43,708 bases of DNA from an uncultured Alphaproteobacteria bacterium. Its GTDB lineage: Bacteria > Pseudomonadota > Alphaproteobacteria > UBA8366 > JADFVY01. Of the stretch, positions 28,093 to 36,956 are shown piece after piece (the first letter of the stretch is position 1; each line of letters begins with the position of its first letter). The translations under genes and the position numbers were made by a program. The stretch covers positions 1 through 43,708 of the forward strand of contig CAMYNJ010000159.1 of NCBI GenBank assembly GCA_947259795.1, read 5' to 3'. The notes beneath the pieces are model-generated. The model had not been told where the DNA came from, made no database searches, and saw only the letters and a program-made list of their open reading frames with translations.

Positions 28093-29469
28093 ATGGCAAA
28101 GCGCGAGTTGCCGCCACCCAGACTGACGGAAACCGACGACGCGCTCAATCTGCTCGACGATCTGGTCGGGCGTGCGCGCCACCGCGGCGCCGATGCGGCA
28201 GACGCGGTGCTGGCGAACGGAATTGCCGTCTCCGTCGCGCAGCGCATGGGCAAGCGCGAGAAAATGGAGCGCGCCGAGAGCAACGATCTGGGCCTCAGGG
28301 TTTTTTTAGGCAAGCGGCAGGCGATCGTCAGTTCCAGCGACTGGACCTCCAAGAGCCTGGACGAGTTGGTCGACCGCGCGCTGGCGATGGCGAAGTCGGT
28401 GCCGGAGGATCCCTATTGCGGGCTGCCGGGCGAGAACGACGTGTTCGTCGGCCCGCTGATCGACCCGGATATCTGCGATGATTCCGAACCCAGCACGGCC
28501 CAGCTTGGCGCGCGCGCCAAGCAATGCGAGGACGCCGCCCGCTCGGTCCCCGGCGTGACCAATTCCGAGGGGGCGGAAGCCGGCTGGAGCCTGGGCGAGA
28601 TAGCGATCCTCGCCTCCAACGGCTTTGCCGGCAGCTATGCGAGTTCTCGCCATTCCATCGGCGCCGCCGTGCTGGCCGGCGGGGATACCGAAATGGAGCG
28701 CGACTACGATTTCTGCACCACCGTCCACCTGGAGGATCTGGACGAGCCCGAGGATATCGGGGTCAGCGCCGGTGTGCGCGCGACCAGCCGGCTGGGCGCG
28801 AGAAAGGTCGAGACGGCGAGAGTCCCCATCGTCTATGACCCGCGCGTCGCAAGTTCGTTGCTCAATCATTTCGCTTCGGCGGTAAACGGTACGGCGGTCG
28901 CCCGGGGCACCAGCTTCCTGAAGGACCGCATGGGCGAGCAGGTGTTCGCCGACGGAATCGCCGTCATCGACAACCCGCAACGCCGGCGCGGACTGCGGTC
29001 CAAGCCGTTTGACGCCGAAGGCATGGCAAATCCGGAAATGACACTCGCCGAGGAAGGCAGGCTGCGCAACTGGATCCTCGACCTGCGGTCGGCGCGCCAA
29101 CTGGGCCTGAAAACCACCGGTCGAGCGGCCCGAGGGACCTCCTCGCCGCCAAGCCCTTCGGCCACCAATCTTTACATGCGTCCCGGCACAGTCGGCCCGG
29201 CGGACCTGATCGCCGATATCAGGGACGGCTTCTATGTGGTCGAGCTGATCGGCATGGGGGTCAACATGGTGACCGGCGATTACAGCCGCGGCGCCGCCGG
29301 GTTCTGGATCGAAAACGGCGAGGTGACCTATCCGGTCAGCGAAATCACCATCGCCGGCAATTTAAAAGACATGTTCATGAACCTGACTCCGGCCAGCGAC
29401 CTGGAATTCCGTTACGGCGTCAACGCCCCGACCATCCGCGTCGAGGGCATGACCGTCGCCGGGGCGTAA
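28093..29469 (+). CDS. pmbA: PmbA/TldE, partner subunit of the TldD protease
   Basis: This 458-residue protein of the TldD/PmbA family is the non-catalytic TldE-like half, without HExxxH. It shows DLGLRVFLGKRQAIVSSSDW, EGAEAGWSLGEIAILASNGF, KVETARVPIVYDPRVASSLL, and the C-terminal IGMGVNMVTGDYSRGAAGFW with APTIRVEGMTVAGA. The ATG at 28093 follows GGGG about 10 bases upstream; an in-frame ATG 18 codons earlier gives unrelated residues. It pairs functionally with tldD at 17131. The neighbours (DsrE-like, YtoQ-like) do not indicate a specific peptide substrate. Confidence 0.93.
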   Translation: MAKRELPPPRLTETDDALNLLDDLVGRARHRGADAADAVLANGIAVSVAQRMGKREKMERAESNDLGLRVFLGKRQAIVSSSDWTSKSLDELVDRALAMAKSVPEDPYCGLPGENDVFVGPLIDPDICDDSEPSTAQLGARAKQCEDAARSVPGVTNSEGAEAGWSLGEIAILASNGFAGSYASSRHSIGAAVLAGGDTEMERDYDFCTTVHLEDLDEPEDIGVSAGVRATSRLGARKVETARVPIVYDPRVASSLLNHFASAVNGTAVARGTSFLKDRMGEQVFADGIAVIDNPQRRRGLRSKPFDAEGMANPEMTLAEEGRLRNWILDLRSARQLGLKTTGRAARGTSSPPSPSATNLYMRPGTVGPADLIADIRDGFYVVELIGMGVNMVTGDYSRGAAGFWIENGEVTYPVSEITIAGNLKDMFMNLTPASDLEFRYGVNAPTIRVEGMTVAGA

Positions 29470-29479
29470 CAGGCAAGAA

Positions 29480-29947
29480 CTAAAGCGCGCCCTCGATCAC
29501 GTATTTCAGGATTCTCACCACCTGTTCCGGCGTTTCGGCGGTGGCCAGCGCGGCGCCGTTCACCTCTTTCAGCGCATGGGTGAGGTCGGGGTCGTGCAGG
29601 GTGACCACCGGGGTGCCCAGCGCTGCCGCATAGCCCGCGTCGAAGGCGGCATTCCACTGGCGGTATTTGTCGCCGAAACGAACCACGACCACATCCGCAC
29701 GCTCGATCATGGTGCGGGTGCGGATGGCGTTCAGCCGGGCGCCCTTGTGATCCTTCCAGAAGGGTTTGTCCTCCTCGCCCAGGATCGCCACGCCGCAATC
29801 GTCGCTGGCCGCATGGTCAGTCACCGGGGCCAGGAATTCGACTGGCAGGCCGGCTTCCGCCGTGCCTTTTTCAATGCGCTCGCGCCAGTCTGTATGAATT
29901 TCTCCGGACAGGTAGACGGTCAGTTCGGCTTCCAAGATATCCTCCAT
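29480..29947 (-). CDS. YtoQ family protein (nucleoside deoxyribosyltransferase-like fold)
   Basis: This 155-residue soluble protein opens with LTVYLSGEIHTDWRERIEKG, as in YtoQ-family proteins. APVTDHAASDDCGVAILGEE, RTRTMIERADVVVVRFGDKY, and QWNAAFDAGYAAALGTPVVT follow. The DxGYAxA segment resembles the nucleotide 2-deoxyribosyltransferase fold, in which a Glu usually serves as catalyst; activity on nucleosides is not shown. The ATG at 29947 is used because family homology begins right after it. It converges on pmbA and is divergent from the metal exporter. Confidence 0.83.
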   Translation of the reverse strand: MEDILEAELTVYLSGEIHTDWRERIEKGTAEAGLPVEFLAPVTDHAASDDCGVAILGEEDKPFWKDHKGARLNAIRTRTMIERADVVVVRFGDKYRQWNAAFDAGYAAALGTPVVTLHDPDLTHALKEVNGAALATAETPEQVVRILKYVIEGAL

Positions 29948-30035
29948 GGGTGCGCTGTGGTTCGGAATTTGCGGCGCAATATTCCCCAAAGTCTCGGGAA
30001 TTGCCAGCCCCGTCCGCGAACCGGACCGGCCGGCC

Positions 30036-30074
30036 TTGACAACAGCCCTTACATATGAATAATTGTTCATATGT
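30036..30074 (+). promoter_or_regulatory. Promoter with an overlapping ArsR/SmtB-type operator in front of the CDF exporter
   Basis: TTGACA (30036-30041) is a perfect -35 and AATAAT (30058-30063) a five-of-six -10 at 16-base spacing. Overlapping the -10 is a 9-bp inverted repeat, ACATATGAA (30051-30059) and TTCATATGT (30066-30074), separated by TAATTG. The ATATGAA-TAATTG-TTCATAT core strongly resembles the 12-2-12 operator of ArsR/SmtB metal sensors (consensus TGAA-N6-TTCA with ATAT flanks). A repressor bound here would block the promoter. No ArsR gene is in the window. Confidence 0.65.
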
Positions 30075-30117
30075 TTGATTTATGTTTCCCCCAGCAGCGC
30101 CGCGAGGGCGTATCCCG

Positions 30118-30750
30118 ATGAGCGGCCGTTGCCATGATATGGCCTGCGGCCTGGACGACGCGCCCGACCCAAGGTTCCGCCGCGCGCTGTGGATCGTGCT
30201 TGCCATCAACGCGGCGATGTTCGCCGTCGAGATGGTATCGGGGCTGTTCGCCCATTCGGTATCGCTGCAGGCCGATGCCCTCGATTTCCTGGGCGATTCC
30301 GCCAACTACATATTGACTCTGATGGTGCTGAGCATGTCCATGCGCTGGCGTTCCGGCGCAGCTCTGGTGAAGGGCGCAACGATGGGCCTGTTCGGGTTGT
30401 GGATCGTCGGCCAGGCGATGTGGAACCTCTATTACGGTGCGCTTCCCGGGGCATTCGTCATGGGGTCCGTCGGCTTCCTGGCCCTGGTCGCCAACGTCGC
30501 CAGCGCGGCACTTCTTTATGCCTTCCGCGCGGGCAACGCCAATATGCGCTCGGTCTGGCTGTGCAGCCGCAACGACGCCATCGGCAATGTCGCCGTCATG
30601 CTGGCGGCGGGCGGCGTATTCTCGCTGGGATCCGCCTGGCCCGACCTCCTGGTGGCGCTGGTCATGGCGAGCCTGGCCCTGAGCAGTTCCGTGCTGATCA
30701 TCCGCCATGCCACCGGCGAGCTTCGCGGTGCCGCCGCCGCGGCGGAATAG
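30118..30750 (+). CDS. CDF-type cation exporter (membrane domain only)
   Basis: This 210-residue membrane protein is related to cation diffusion facilitators, inner-membrane proton antiporters that expel zinc, cadmium or cobalt. Six hydrophobic helices are visible. The metal-site helices are seen in SVSLQADALDFLGDSANYIL (TM2) and CSRNDAIGNVAVMLAAGG (TM5), with the paired Asp residues present. The usual His in TM2 or TM5 is not. The C-terminal cytoplasmic domain of typical CDF proteins is absent, so it belongs to the short type. The N-terminus is Cys/His bearing (GRCHDMACG). The ATG at 30118 follows GAGGG. A metal-sensor-like operator precedes it, which supports metal efflux. Confidence 0.82.
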   Translation: MSGRCHDMACGLDDAPDPRFRRALWIVLAINAAMFAVEMVSGLFAHSVSLQADALDFLGDSANYILTLMVLSMSMRWRSGAALVKGATMGLFGLWIVGQAMWNLYYGALPGAFVMGSVGFLALVANVASAALLYAFRAGNANMRSVWLCSRNDAIGNVAVMLAAGGVFSLGSAWPDLLVALVMASLALSSSVLIIRHATGELRGAAAAAE

Positions 30751-30850
30751 CCCCTTTTCCCGCAAGGCGTTAAATGGTAACACACTGTGCGTCCGCTGGG
30801 GATTGCGCCAACGGAACCGTGTTGTGGCCATATGACCGAAGGGGGGATTC

Positions 30851-31069
30851 GTGGCCAAGGAAGATTTGATCGAAATGGACGGCGTCGTGAAGGAAATCCT
30901 TCCGAACGCCACTTTCCGGGTCGAACTCGACAATGGGCATGAAGTTCTCGCGCACACCGCGGGCAAAATGCGTAAGTTCCGTATTCGCGTTCTCGCCGGC
31001 GACCGCGTAACCGTCGAGATGACCCCCTACGACCTGACCAAGGGCCGTATCACTTTCAGGTATAAATGA
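30851..31069 (+). CDS. infA: Translation initiation factor IF-1
   Basis: This 72-residue single OB-fold protein binds the A site of the 30S subunit during initiation. The sequence [40 protein letters not shown] and [20 protein letters not shown] is nearly invariant across bacteria, and the length is exactly normal. The start is GTG, with a GAAGGGGGG ribosome-binding stretch about 5 bases upstream. It lies 100 bases after the CDF gene and 40 bases before an aldolase gene. Confidence 0.98.
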   Translation: MAKEDLIEMDGVVKEILPNATFRVELDNGHEVLAHTAGKMRKFRIRVLAGDRVTVEMTPYDLTKGRITFRYK

Positions 31070-31109
31070 ACCGCCACGCAGCCTGCTGGCGCCGCGCCGG
31101 ACCCGGGCG

Positions 31110-31766
31110 ATGACCGGGCGTAGCGAAGATAACCTGCGCCGTCGGATCATCGAAACATGCCTTGGCATGAACCGCCTGGGCGTCAATCAGGGCATGGCAG
31201 GAAATGTCAGCGCCCGTCTGGGCGACGGCCTGCTGATCACGCCCAGCGGCATGCCCTACGACGCCATGAAGCCGGCGGATATCGTGTTTCTCGACGCGGA
31301 CGGCCAGCCGCATGGCGAAAGAAACCCCTCCAGCGAATGGCGCTTCCATTACGATATCCTGCGCCACCGCGGGGATGCCGGGGCGGTGCTACATGCGCAT
31401 GCGCCCTTCTGCACGACACTGGCCTGCCTCGGCCGGGAAATCCCGGCCTTCCATTATATGGTCGCCGTTGCCGGTGGCGATTCGGTCCGCTGCGCGCCTT
31501 ATGCCACGTTCGGCAGCCAGGAACTGTCGGACAATGCCCTGACCGCGCTGGACGGACGCAAGGCCTGCCTTCTGGCCAATCACGGAATGATTTGCATCGA
31601 CCGCGATCTGGACGCCGTGTTGGCGCTTGCTGTCGAGGTCGAGACGCTGGCGCGGCAATATTGCCAGGCTCTCCAACTCGGAGAGCCTGTCATCCTGCCG
31701 GCGGCCGAAATGCGACGCGTGCTGGAGAAGTTCAAGACTTACGGCAAACAGCCGGCAGGAAGTTAA
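31110..31766 (+). CDS. Class II aldolase/adducin family protein (fuculose-phosphate aldolase-like)
   Basis: This 218-residue cytoplasmic zinc aldolase has the L-fuculose-1-phosphate aldolase fold. MNRLGVNQGMAGNVSARLGD, PSGMPYDAMKPADIVFLDAD, and RHRGDAGAVLHAHAPFCTTL supply the phosphate loop and two His zinc ligands. The third His lies in CLLANHGMICIDRDLDAVLA. The Glu acid/base would be in the NPSSEWRFH segment. It cleaves or forms a phosphorylated ketose, but the exact sugar or methylthio substrate cannot be read. It follows infA by 40 bases and converges on the response regulator with 10 bases between the stops. Confidence 0.88.
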   Translation: MTGRSEDNLRRRIIETCLGMNRLGVNQGMAGNVSARLGDGLLITPSGMPYDAMKPADIVFLDADGQPHGERNPSSEWRFHYDILRHRGDAGAVLHAHAPFCTTLACLGREIPAFHYMVAVAGGDSVRCAPYATFGSQELSDNALTALDGRKACLLANHGMICIDRDLDAVLALAVEVETLARQYCQALQLGEPVILPAAEMRRVLEKFKTYGKQPAGS

Positions 31767-31776
31767 ACCGGATTTC

Positions 31777-32427
31777 TCACCCGATCCCGTTGGCCATGGC
31801 CAGCTTCACTGCCTGTGTGCGATTCGCCACGCCGGCCTTCTTGTAGATGCGCCGAAGATGCAGTTTGACCGTCACTTCCTCGACCCCCAGCTCTTCGCCG
31901 ATCTGGCGATTGGAAATGCCCTTGACCAGGGCGCGAAGCACGTCGACTTCGCGCGGTGACAGGCCGGTCTGGCTGATGAAGCTGGACACGGTTTCATCGT
32001 CCTGCGGGCCCGACGGTGCCCGGCTTGCCATATTCTCATACAGCTCCGCGGGAATGAACTTCTCGCCGACCTGCATCAGCTTGATGGCATGAAAGAATGC
32101 CGGTGCCGACATGGTCTTCGGAATAAAGCCGGCGGCGCCGCTGGCCAGCGCGCTGGATGCCAGCCGGACATCCTGCGAGCCGGAGAAAATCGCACAGGGC
32201 ACTTGCGGATGCCGGTCGCGAATACGGGCCAGTCCTTCCACCCCATCCATGCCGGGCAAATCGTAATCGACAAGAACGATTTCGACCGCACCGTCGCGGT
32301 CCATCTTTTCCATGGCATCATCGAGCGAGCCCGCCTGTAGAACTTCGGCGTCGGCCTCGTTTTCCTTCACCAGTTGGGTCAGCGCATCGGCCAACAACTG
32401 GTGATCGTCAGCGATTAAAATTTTCAT
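31777..32427 (-). CDS. NarL/FixJ-type response regulator
   Basis: This 216-residue two-component regulator has an N-terminal receiver with the acidic pair D7-D8, phosphoacceptor D54 (VLVDYDLPGMDG) and conserved K104 (FIPKTM). The C-terminal LuxR-type helix-turn-helix (about 150-212) contains LSPREVDVLRALVKGISNRQ, and EVTVKLHLRRIYKKAGVANR forms the recognition part. No histidine kinase gene is near, so it is an orphan here. It is divergent from the RND efflux pair across a 298-base AT-rich gap, so it may control that operon or itself. This is inference. Confidence 0.92.
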   Translation of the reverse strand: MKILIADDHQLLADALTQLVKENEADAEVLQAGSLDDAMEKMDRDGAVEIVLVDYDLPGMDGVEGLARIRDRHPQVPCAIFSGSQDVRLASSALASGAAGFIPKTMSAPAFFHAIKLMQVGEKFIPAELYENMASRAPSGPQDDETVSSFISQTGLSPREVDVLRALVKGISNRQIGEELGVEEVTVKLHLRRIYKKAGVANRTQAVKLAMANGIG

Positions 32428-32725
32428 CCGTTTAACATACCCTTCTCATATCTGTCCGAATACACTGGATAGAATTATTAGTCTTTGCCATACAGATTTT
32501 CTCAAATAAGGTGCCGGAATACAACCGTCGGCACCATGCATACCACAGTATGGGGACACATATTAACACAAATATAATAGCAGCCATTTTAATTTTTTTT
32601 GTTGCTGATCGGGCCGCGACGCGTGGCCGCAGGCGCTCGCTTTAAGCTTGAAATAATCTTGGCCGATCATAGCTGTCAAAGACCGGGAATTAGTCTGCCG
32701 CCCTTCTCTATTGATTTTCTAACCG
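32428..32725. other. AT-rich intergenic region between response regulator and RND operon
   Basis: No gene is evident. The DNA is notably richer in A and T than its surroundings. A 7-bp inverted repeat GGTGCCG/CGGCACC (32510-32516 and 32529-32535) and a perfect TATAAT (32573-32578) without a convincing -35 are the only structures I see. The gap probably carries two divergent promoters, and an activator-dependent promoter for the efflux genes would fit. Confidence 0.45.
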
Positions 32726-33712
32726 ATGTGGAAACAGCCCATGTTGCACAAAGCCGCCTTTCTTTTCCTTCTGACGGCCTTTGGCGCTTCGGCGTTTGCA
32801 CAGGCGGAATTCCGGGTCACGGTGAGCGAGCTGGACGACCGCAAGGCGGTGTTCGGCACGGTGCAAAGCGTGGATGTCGTGGCGGCCCGCGCCAGGATCG
32901 GCGGCACGACCCGCGGTCTTGCCGTCGACGAGGGATCGGCGGTGAGGGCCGGCGAGGTCATCGCGACGGTCGAGGATCCGAAGCTGGGCCTGCAAATGGC
33001 TTCGCTGGACGCCCGCCTCCGGGCGCTGGACGCACAACGAAAACTGGCGCAAACCGAATTAGACAGGATGCAAAAACTGCGCGTCAGCGGCACCATCAGC
33101 CAGGCCAGACTGGACGAGGCGCAAACCAATCTGAATGTGGTGACCGGCAATCGCGCAGCGCTTGTCGCCGAGCGCGCGGTGCTGGAAGAGCAGATGGCGG
33201 AAGGTGCGGTGCTGGCCCCGGCAGCCGGTCGCGTGCTGCGCGTTCAGGTGACCGAGGGCGTCGTCGTCATGCCGGGCGAACCGGTGGCGGTTATCGCCGC
33301 CGAACGTTATGTATTGCGCATCGAACTGCCCGAACGCCATGCGCGCTTCATCCACGAGGGCGACGAAGTGCTGATCGGCGAACGTGGCCTGGCGCCTGGC
33401 GATGCGGATAGCCAGCGCAAAGGGACCATAACCCAGGTCTATCCGGAAATGTCCCACGGCCGCGTTATCGCCGATGTCGAAGCCACCGGGCTGGGCGACT
33501 ACTTCGTCGGCGAACGCACCCGGGTTCATGTCGCCACGGGCAAGCGCGAGACAATCCTCGTCCCGGCCGAATTGATACGCCAGCGTTACGGCGTGGCTTT
33601 TGTCCTGGTAAAGGGCGAGGGTGAGGTCATGGTGCAGCCGGGCCAGCGCCTTGGCGATGAAATCGAAATCCTGTCGGGGCTGAAGCCCGGCGACATCCTG
33701 CTGCAACACTGA
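32726..33712 (+). CDS. RND efflux periplasmic adaptor (HlyD/AcrA family)
   Basis: This 328-residue membrane fusion protein has a cleavable signal peptide (about MLHKAAFLFLLTAFGASAFA; the start may be ATG 32741 rather than 32726). The lipoyl-like halves are seen as GLAVDEGSAVRAGEVIATVE and GAVLAPAAGRVLRVQVTEGV. A short alpha-hairpin lies between them (residues about 90-145), and a beta-barrel (YVLRIELPERHARFIHEGDE) follows. There is no lipobox Cys. It links the inner-membrane pump to an outer-membrane channel. The RND gene follows after 19 bases. No TolC-like gene is present, so the channel must be encoded elsewhere. Confidence 0.9.
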   Translation: MWKQPMLHKAAFLFLLTAFGASAFAQAEFRVTVSELDDRKAVFGTVQSVDVVAARARIGGTTRGLAVDEGSAVRAGEVIATVEDPKLGLQMASLDARLRALDAQRKLAQTELDRMQKLRVSGTISQARLDEAQTNLNVVTGNRAALVAERAVLEEQMAEGAVLAPAAGRVLRVQVTEGVVVMPGEPVAVIAAERYVLRIELPERHARFIHEGDEVLIGERGLAPGDADSQRKGTITQVYPEMSHGRVIADVEATGLGDYFVGERTRVHVATGKRETILVPAELIRQRYGVAFVLVKGEGEVMVQPGQRLGDEIEILSGLKPGDILLQH

Positions 33713-33731
33713 CTCGCCCGGAGAAAACGAC

Positions 33732-36700
33732 ATGGACCTTGGCATCGCCGGGGGGCTGACACGGGCCTCGATCGCGTCTCCCTTGACTCCCTTGCTGCTG
33801 ATCGCATCGGTCATGGTCGGACTGATCGCGCTCGCCGTGCTGCCGCGCGAGGAAGAGCCGCAGATCAGCGTGCCGATGGTGGATATCCTGGTGCAGGCCG
33901 ACGGGCTGAAGGCCGAGGATGCGGTTGAACTGGTCACCAAGCCGCTGGAAGACATAGTCAAGGGCATCGACGGTGTCGAACATGTCTATTCGCAGTCGCT
34001 GGACGACCAAGTCGTGGTGACCGCGCGCTTTTTCGTCGGCACCTCAGCCGACGCCGCGATTCTTCGCGTCCACGAGGAAATCCGCGCCAATCTTTCCAGC
34101 ATTCCCCTGGGCATCCCGGAGCCGCTGGTCGTTGGACGAGGGATCGACGATGTGGCGATTGTCACCCTGACGCTGGCGCCGCGCGGTGATCTTGCGCCCG
34201 CCGCCGCCGATCGCTGGGATGACAACGCGCTTTACAATATTGCCGAGGAACTGCTGCACGAACTGATCAAGGTGGAGGATGTGGGCCTTACCTACATCGC
34301 CGGCGGCCGGCCCAACCAGATCCGCGTCGAGCCCGATCCGGAACGCCTGTCGCTCTATGGGGTTACGCTGAACCGGCTGGTCGAGAAGATCGAAAACGCC
34401 AACCGCTCCTTCGTGGTGGGGCGCATCCGCAAGGACAATGCCGACGTTCCCGTCGTGGCCGGCCAGACCCTGAGCGGCATGCCAGATATCGGGCTACTGG
34501 TCATCACTACCCATGACGGGCGGCCGGTCTATGTGAAGGACGTCGCCAATGTCGTCGTCGGCGCCGCGCCGCTGGAGCATCAGGCCTGGCATATCGAACC
34601 GGCGGCGGATGGCGCTATGCGGGTGCTGCCGACCGTCACCCTGGCCATCGCCAAGCGCGAGGGCGCCAATGCGGTCGTGGTGGCCGACCGGCTGCTGGAG
34701 CGGCTGGAGACGGTGCGCGGCGAACTGGTGCCAGAAAACATTGCGGTTCATGTCACGCGTAATTACGGCAAAACGGCGCTCGAGAAGGCCGACGAACTGC
34801 TGCTGCATCTGGGCATCGCCACGGTCAGCATCGTTATCCTGATCGGGTTATTCGTGGGTTGGCGGGAAAGCGGCGTGGTGTTGGTCATTATCCCCACGAC
34901 GATCCTGCTGACCTTCTTCGCCTCTTACCTGATGGGCTATACCATCAACCGTGTCAGCCTGTTCGCGCTGATCTTCTCGATCGGCATCCTGGTGGACGAC
35001 GCTATCGTGGTGGTGGAAAATATCGTGCGCCACTGGCGCATGAAGCCGGGCGCGGACCTGTTGAAAACCGCCATCGAGGCGGTGGCCGAGGTCGGCAACC
35101 CAACCATCGTCGCGACGTTGACGGTGATCGCCGCCCTGCTGCCGATGATGTTCGTCAGCGGCCTGATGGGGCCTTACATGGCGCCGATCCCGGCCAACGC
35201 CAGCGCGGCGATGTTGTTCAGTTTCTTCATCGCCGTGATGATAGCACCCTGGCTGCTGCTGAAGCTCGGCGGCGGCAAGCATGCGGCGGCTGGCGAAAAC
35301 GGCCACGGCCACGAAAGCCGGATGAGCCGGCTGTACCGCAAGGCGGCGCGTCCGGTTTTGAAGAGCAAGGCCCGGTCCTGGGCCTTGCTGCTGATCGTCG
35401 GTATCGCCACCCTTGCGGTAACCACCCTGTTCTTCACCCGCGCGGTGACCGTGAAACTGCTGCCCTTCGACAATAAGTCGGAGTTGCAGGTCGTCGTCGA
35501 CCTGCCGGAAGGATCCAGCCTCGAGGCCACCCAGCGCGTCCTGCTTGCGGCGGCGCGCGAACTGGCCGACCTGCCGGAACTGTCCCATATCCAGGCCTAT
35601 GCCGGCACGGCGGCGCCATTCAATTTCAACGGGCTGGTACGCCACTACTACCTGCGCGCCGTGCCGGAAATGGGCGACCTGCAGATAAATCTCACACCCA
35701 AGGACGAGCGCGACCGGGCAAGCCACGCCATCGCGCTGGACATCCGCACACGTTTGGGCAAGCTGGACATTCCCAAGGGCGCCTCGATCAAGGTGGTCGA
35801 GGTGCCGCCGGGGCCGCCGGTACTGTCGACACTGCTGGCGGAAATTTATGGGCCGGATGCCGAAACGCGCCGCGATTCCGCTGCACGGGTCCGCCAAGCC
35901 TTCGAGTCGGTCGATTTCGTGGTCGATACAGACGACAGTTTCGGCCACCCGACCCAGCGGCTGCGCCTGGCGATCGACCAGGACAACCTGGAATTCCACG
36001 GCGTCGAGGAAGAAGCGGTCTACGACACCATCGCGGCCCTGTTCGGCGGCATCAGTGTCGGCTATTCCCATCGCGGGCGTGGCGCAAACCCGGTGGAGAT
36101 CGCCATCCGCCTGGCGAAGGCCGATCTCGGCCCCGGCGAGCGGCTGCTCAGTACCCCGGTGCCGGGCCGCAAGGGCATCGTCGAGTTGGGTGACGTGGTG
36201 GAATGGAAATATGAGGAAGCCTCATACCCGCTGTTCCGCCACAATGGCCGTTTCACCGAGATGCTGACAGCGGAACTGGCGGGCCGCTTCGAAGCGCCGA
36301 TCTACGGCATGTTCGCCGTCGAGGACGCCATAGCCGCGATGGACTGGGGCGAAGCCGGTCCGCCGGAAATCCGCTATCGCGGCCAGCCGGAAGACGAATC
36401 CCGCGTATCGTTGCTGTGGGATGGCGAGTGGGAAATCACCTGGACCACCTTCCGCGACATGGGCGGGGCGTTCATCGTGGCGCTGCTCGGCATCTATCTG
36501 CTGGTGGTCGGTCAGTTCCGCAGCTTCAAGCTGCCGCTGGTGATCCTGACGCCCGTACCGCTGACGCTGATCGGCATCGTCATCGGGCACTGGCTGTTCA
36601 ACGCGCCCTTTAGCGCGACCTCGATGATCGGCTTCATTGCGCTGGCCGGTATCATTGTGCGCAACTCGATCCTGCTGGTTGATTTCATCCGTACTGAGCG

Positions 36701-36944
36701 CGCGAAGGGCACGCCTTTGCGTCCCGCCCTGATCGAGGCTGGTGCCATCCGTTTCCAGCCGATCTTCCTGACCGCCGTGGCGGCGATGATCGGCGCGGCC
36801 TTCATCCTGGCCGATCCGATCTTCCAGGGGCTGGCGATTTCGCTGGTGTTTGGGCTGGCATCGTCGACCGCGCTGACCCTGCTGGTGATCCCCGCGATCT
36901 ACATCGTCTTCCGCGACGACGGCTCGGATCTGCCGGCGGCGTGA
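33732..36944 (+). CDS. RND family efflux permease
   Basis: This 1070-residue proton-driven pump of the AcrB/MexB superfamily has 12 expected membrane helices and two large periplasmic loops. Helix 4 carries the proton-relay Asp pair D422-D423 (GILVDDAIVVVENIV). Helix 10-11 has IVRNSILLVDFIRTERAKGT. The N-terminal helix (TPLLLIASVMVGLIALAVLP) is followed by REEEPQISVPMVDILVQADG, typical of the porter domain. The substrate is unknown: features separating drug from metal pumps are not decisive, though no CusA-type Met triplets stand out. It is translated after the adaptor with a 19-base gap and converges on the DUF695-RraB gene. Confidence 0.94.
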   Translation: MDLGIAGGLTRASIASPLTPLLLIASVMVGLIALAVLPREEEPQISVPMVDILVQADGLKAEDAVELVTKPLEDIVKGIDGVEHVYSQSLDDQVVVTARFFVGTSADAAILRVHEEIRANLSSIPLGIPEPLVVGRGIDDVAIVTLTLAPRGDLAPAAADRWDDNALYNIAEELLHELIKVEDVGLTYIAGGRPNQIRVEPDPERLSLYGVTLNRLVEKIENANRSFVVGRIRKDNADVPVVAGQTLSGMPDIGLLVITTHDGRPVYVKDVANVVVGAAPLEHQAWHIEPAADGAMRVLPTVTLAIAKREGANAVVVADRLLERLETVRGELVPENIAVHVTRNYGKTALEKADELLLHLGIATVSIVILIGLFVGWRESGVVLVIIPTTILLTFFASYLMGYTINRVSLFALIFSIGILVDDAIVVVENIVRHWRMKPGADLLKTAIEAVAEVGNPTIVATLTVIAALLPMMFVSGLMGPYMAPIPANASAAMLFSFFIAVMIAPWLLLKLGGGKHAAAGENGHGHESRMSRLYRKAARPVLKSKARSWALLLIVGIATLAVTTLFFTRAVTVKLLPFDNKSELQVVVDLPEGSSLEATQRVLLAAARELADLPELSHIQAYAGTAAPFNFNGLVRHYYLRAVPEMGDLQINLTPKDERDRASHAIALDIRTRLGKLDIPKGASIKVVEVPPGPPVLSTLLAEIYGPDAETRRDSAARVRQAFESVDFVVDTDDSFGHPTQRLRLAIDQDNLEFHGVEEEAVYDTIAALFGGISVGYSHRGRGANPVEIAIRLAKADLGPGERLLSTPVPGRKGIVELGDVVEWKYEEASYPLFRHNGRFTEMLTAELAGRFEAPIYGMFAVEDAIAAMDWGEAGPPEIRYRGQPEDESRVSLLWDGEWEITWTTFRDMGGAFIVALLGIYLLVVGQFRSFKLPLVILTPVPLTLIGIVIGHWLFNAPFSATSMIGFIALAGIIVRNSILLVDFIRTERAKGTPLRPALIEAGAIRFQPIFLTAVAAMIGAAFILADPIFQGLAISLVFGLASSTALTLLVIPAIYIVFRDDGSDLPAA

Positions 36945-36956
36945 GAGATCGAAACC

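Noticed and set aside
17131-29469. TldD and PmbA as part of a peptide-antibiotic (RiPP) cluster
   Set aside because: The two genes are 10 kb apart and no precursor peptide, cyclase, transporter or immunity gene is near either; both are housekeeping in many proteobacteria.
32468-32484. TAGAATTATTAG as a second Irr box
   Set aside because: Only one half-site resembles the element; the other half does not pair.
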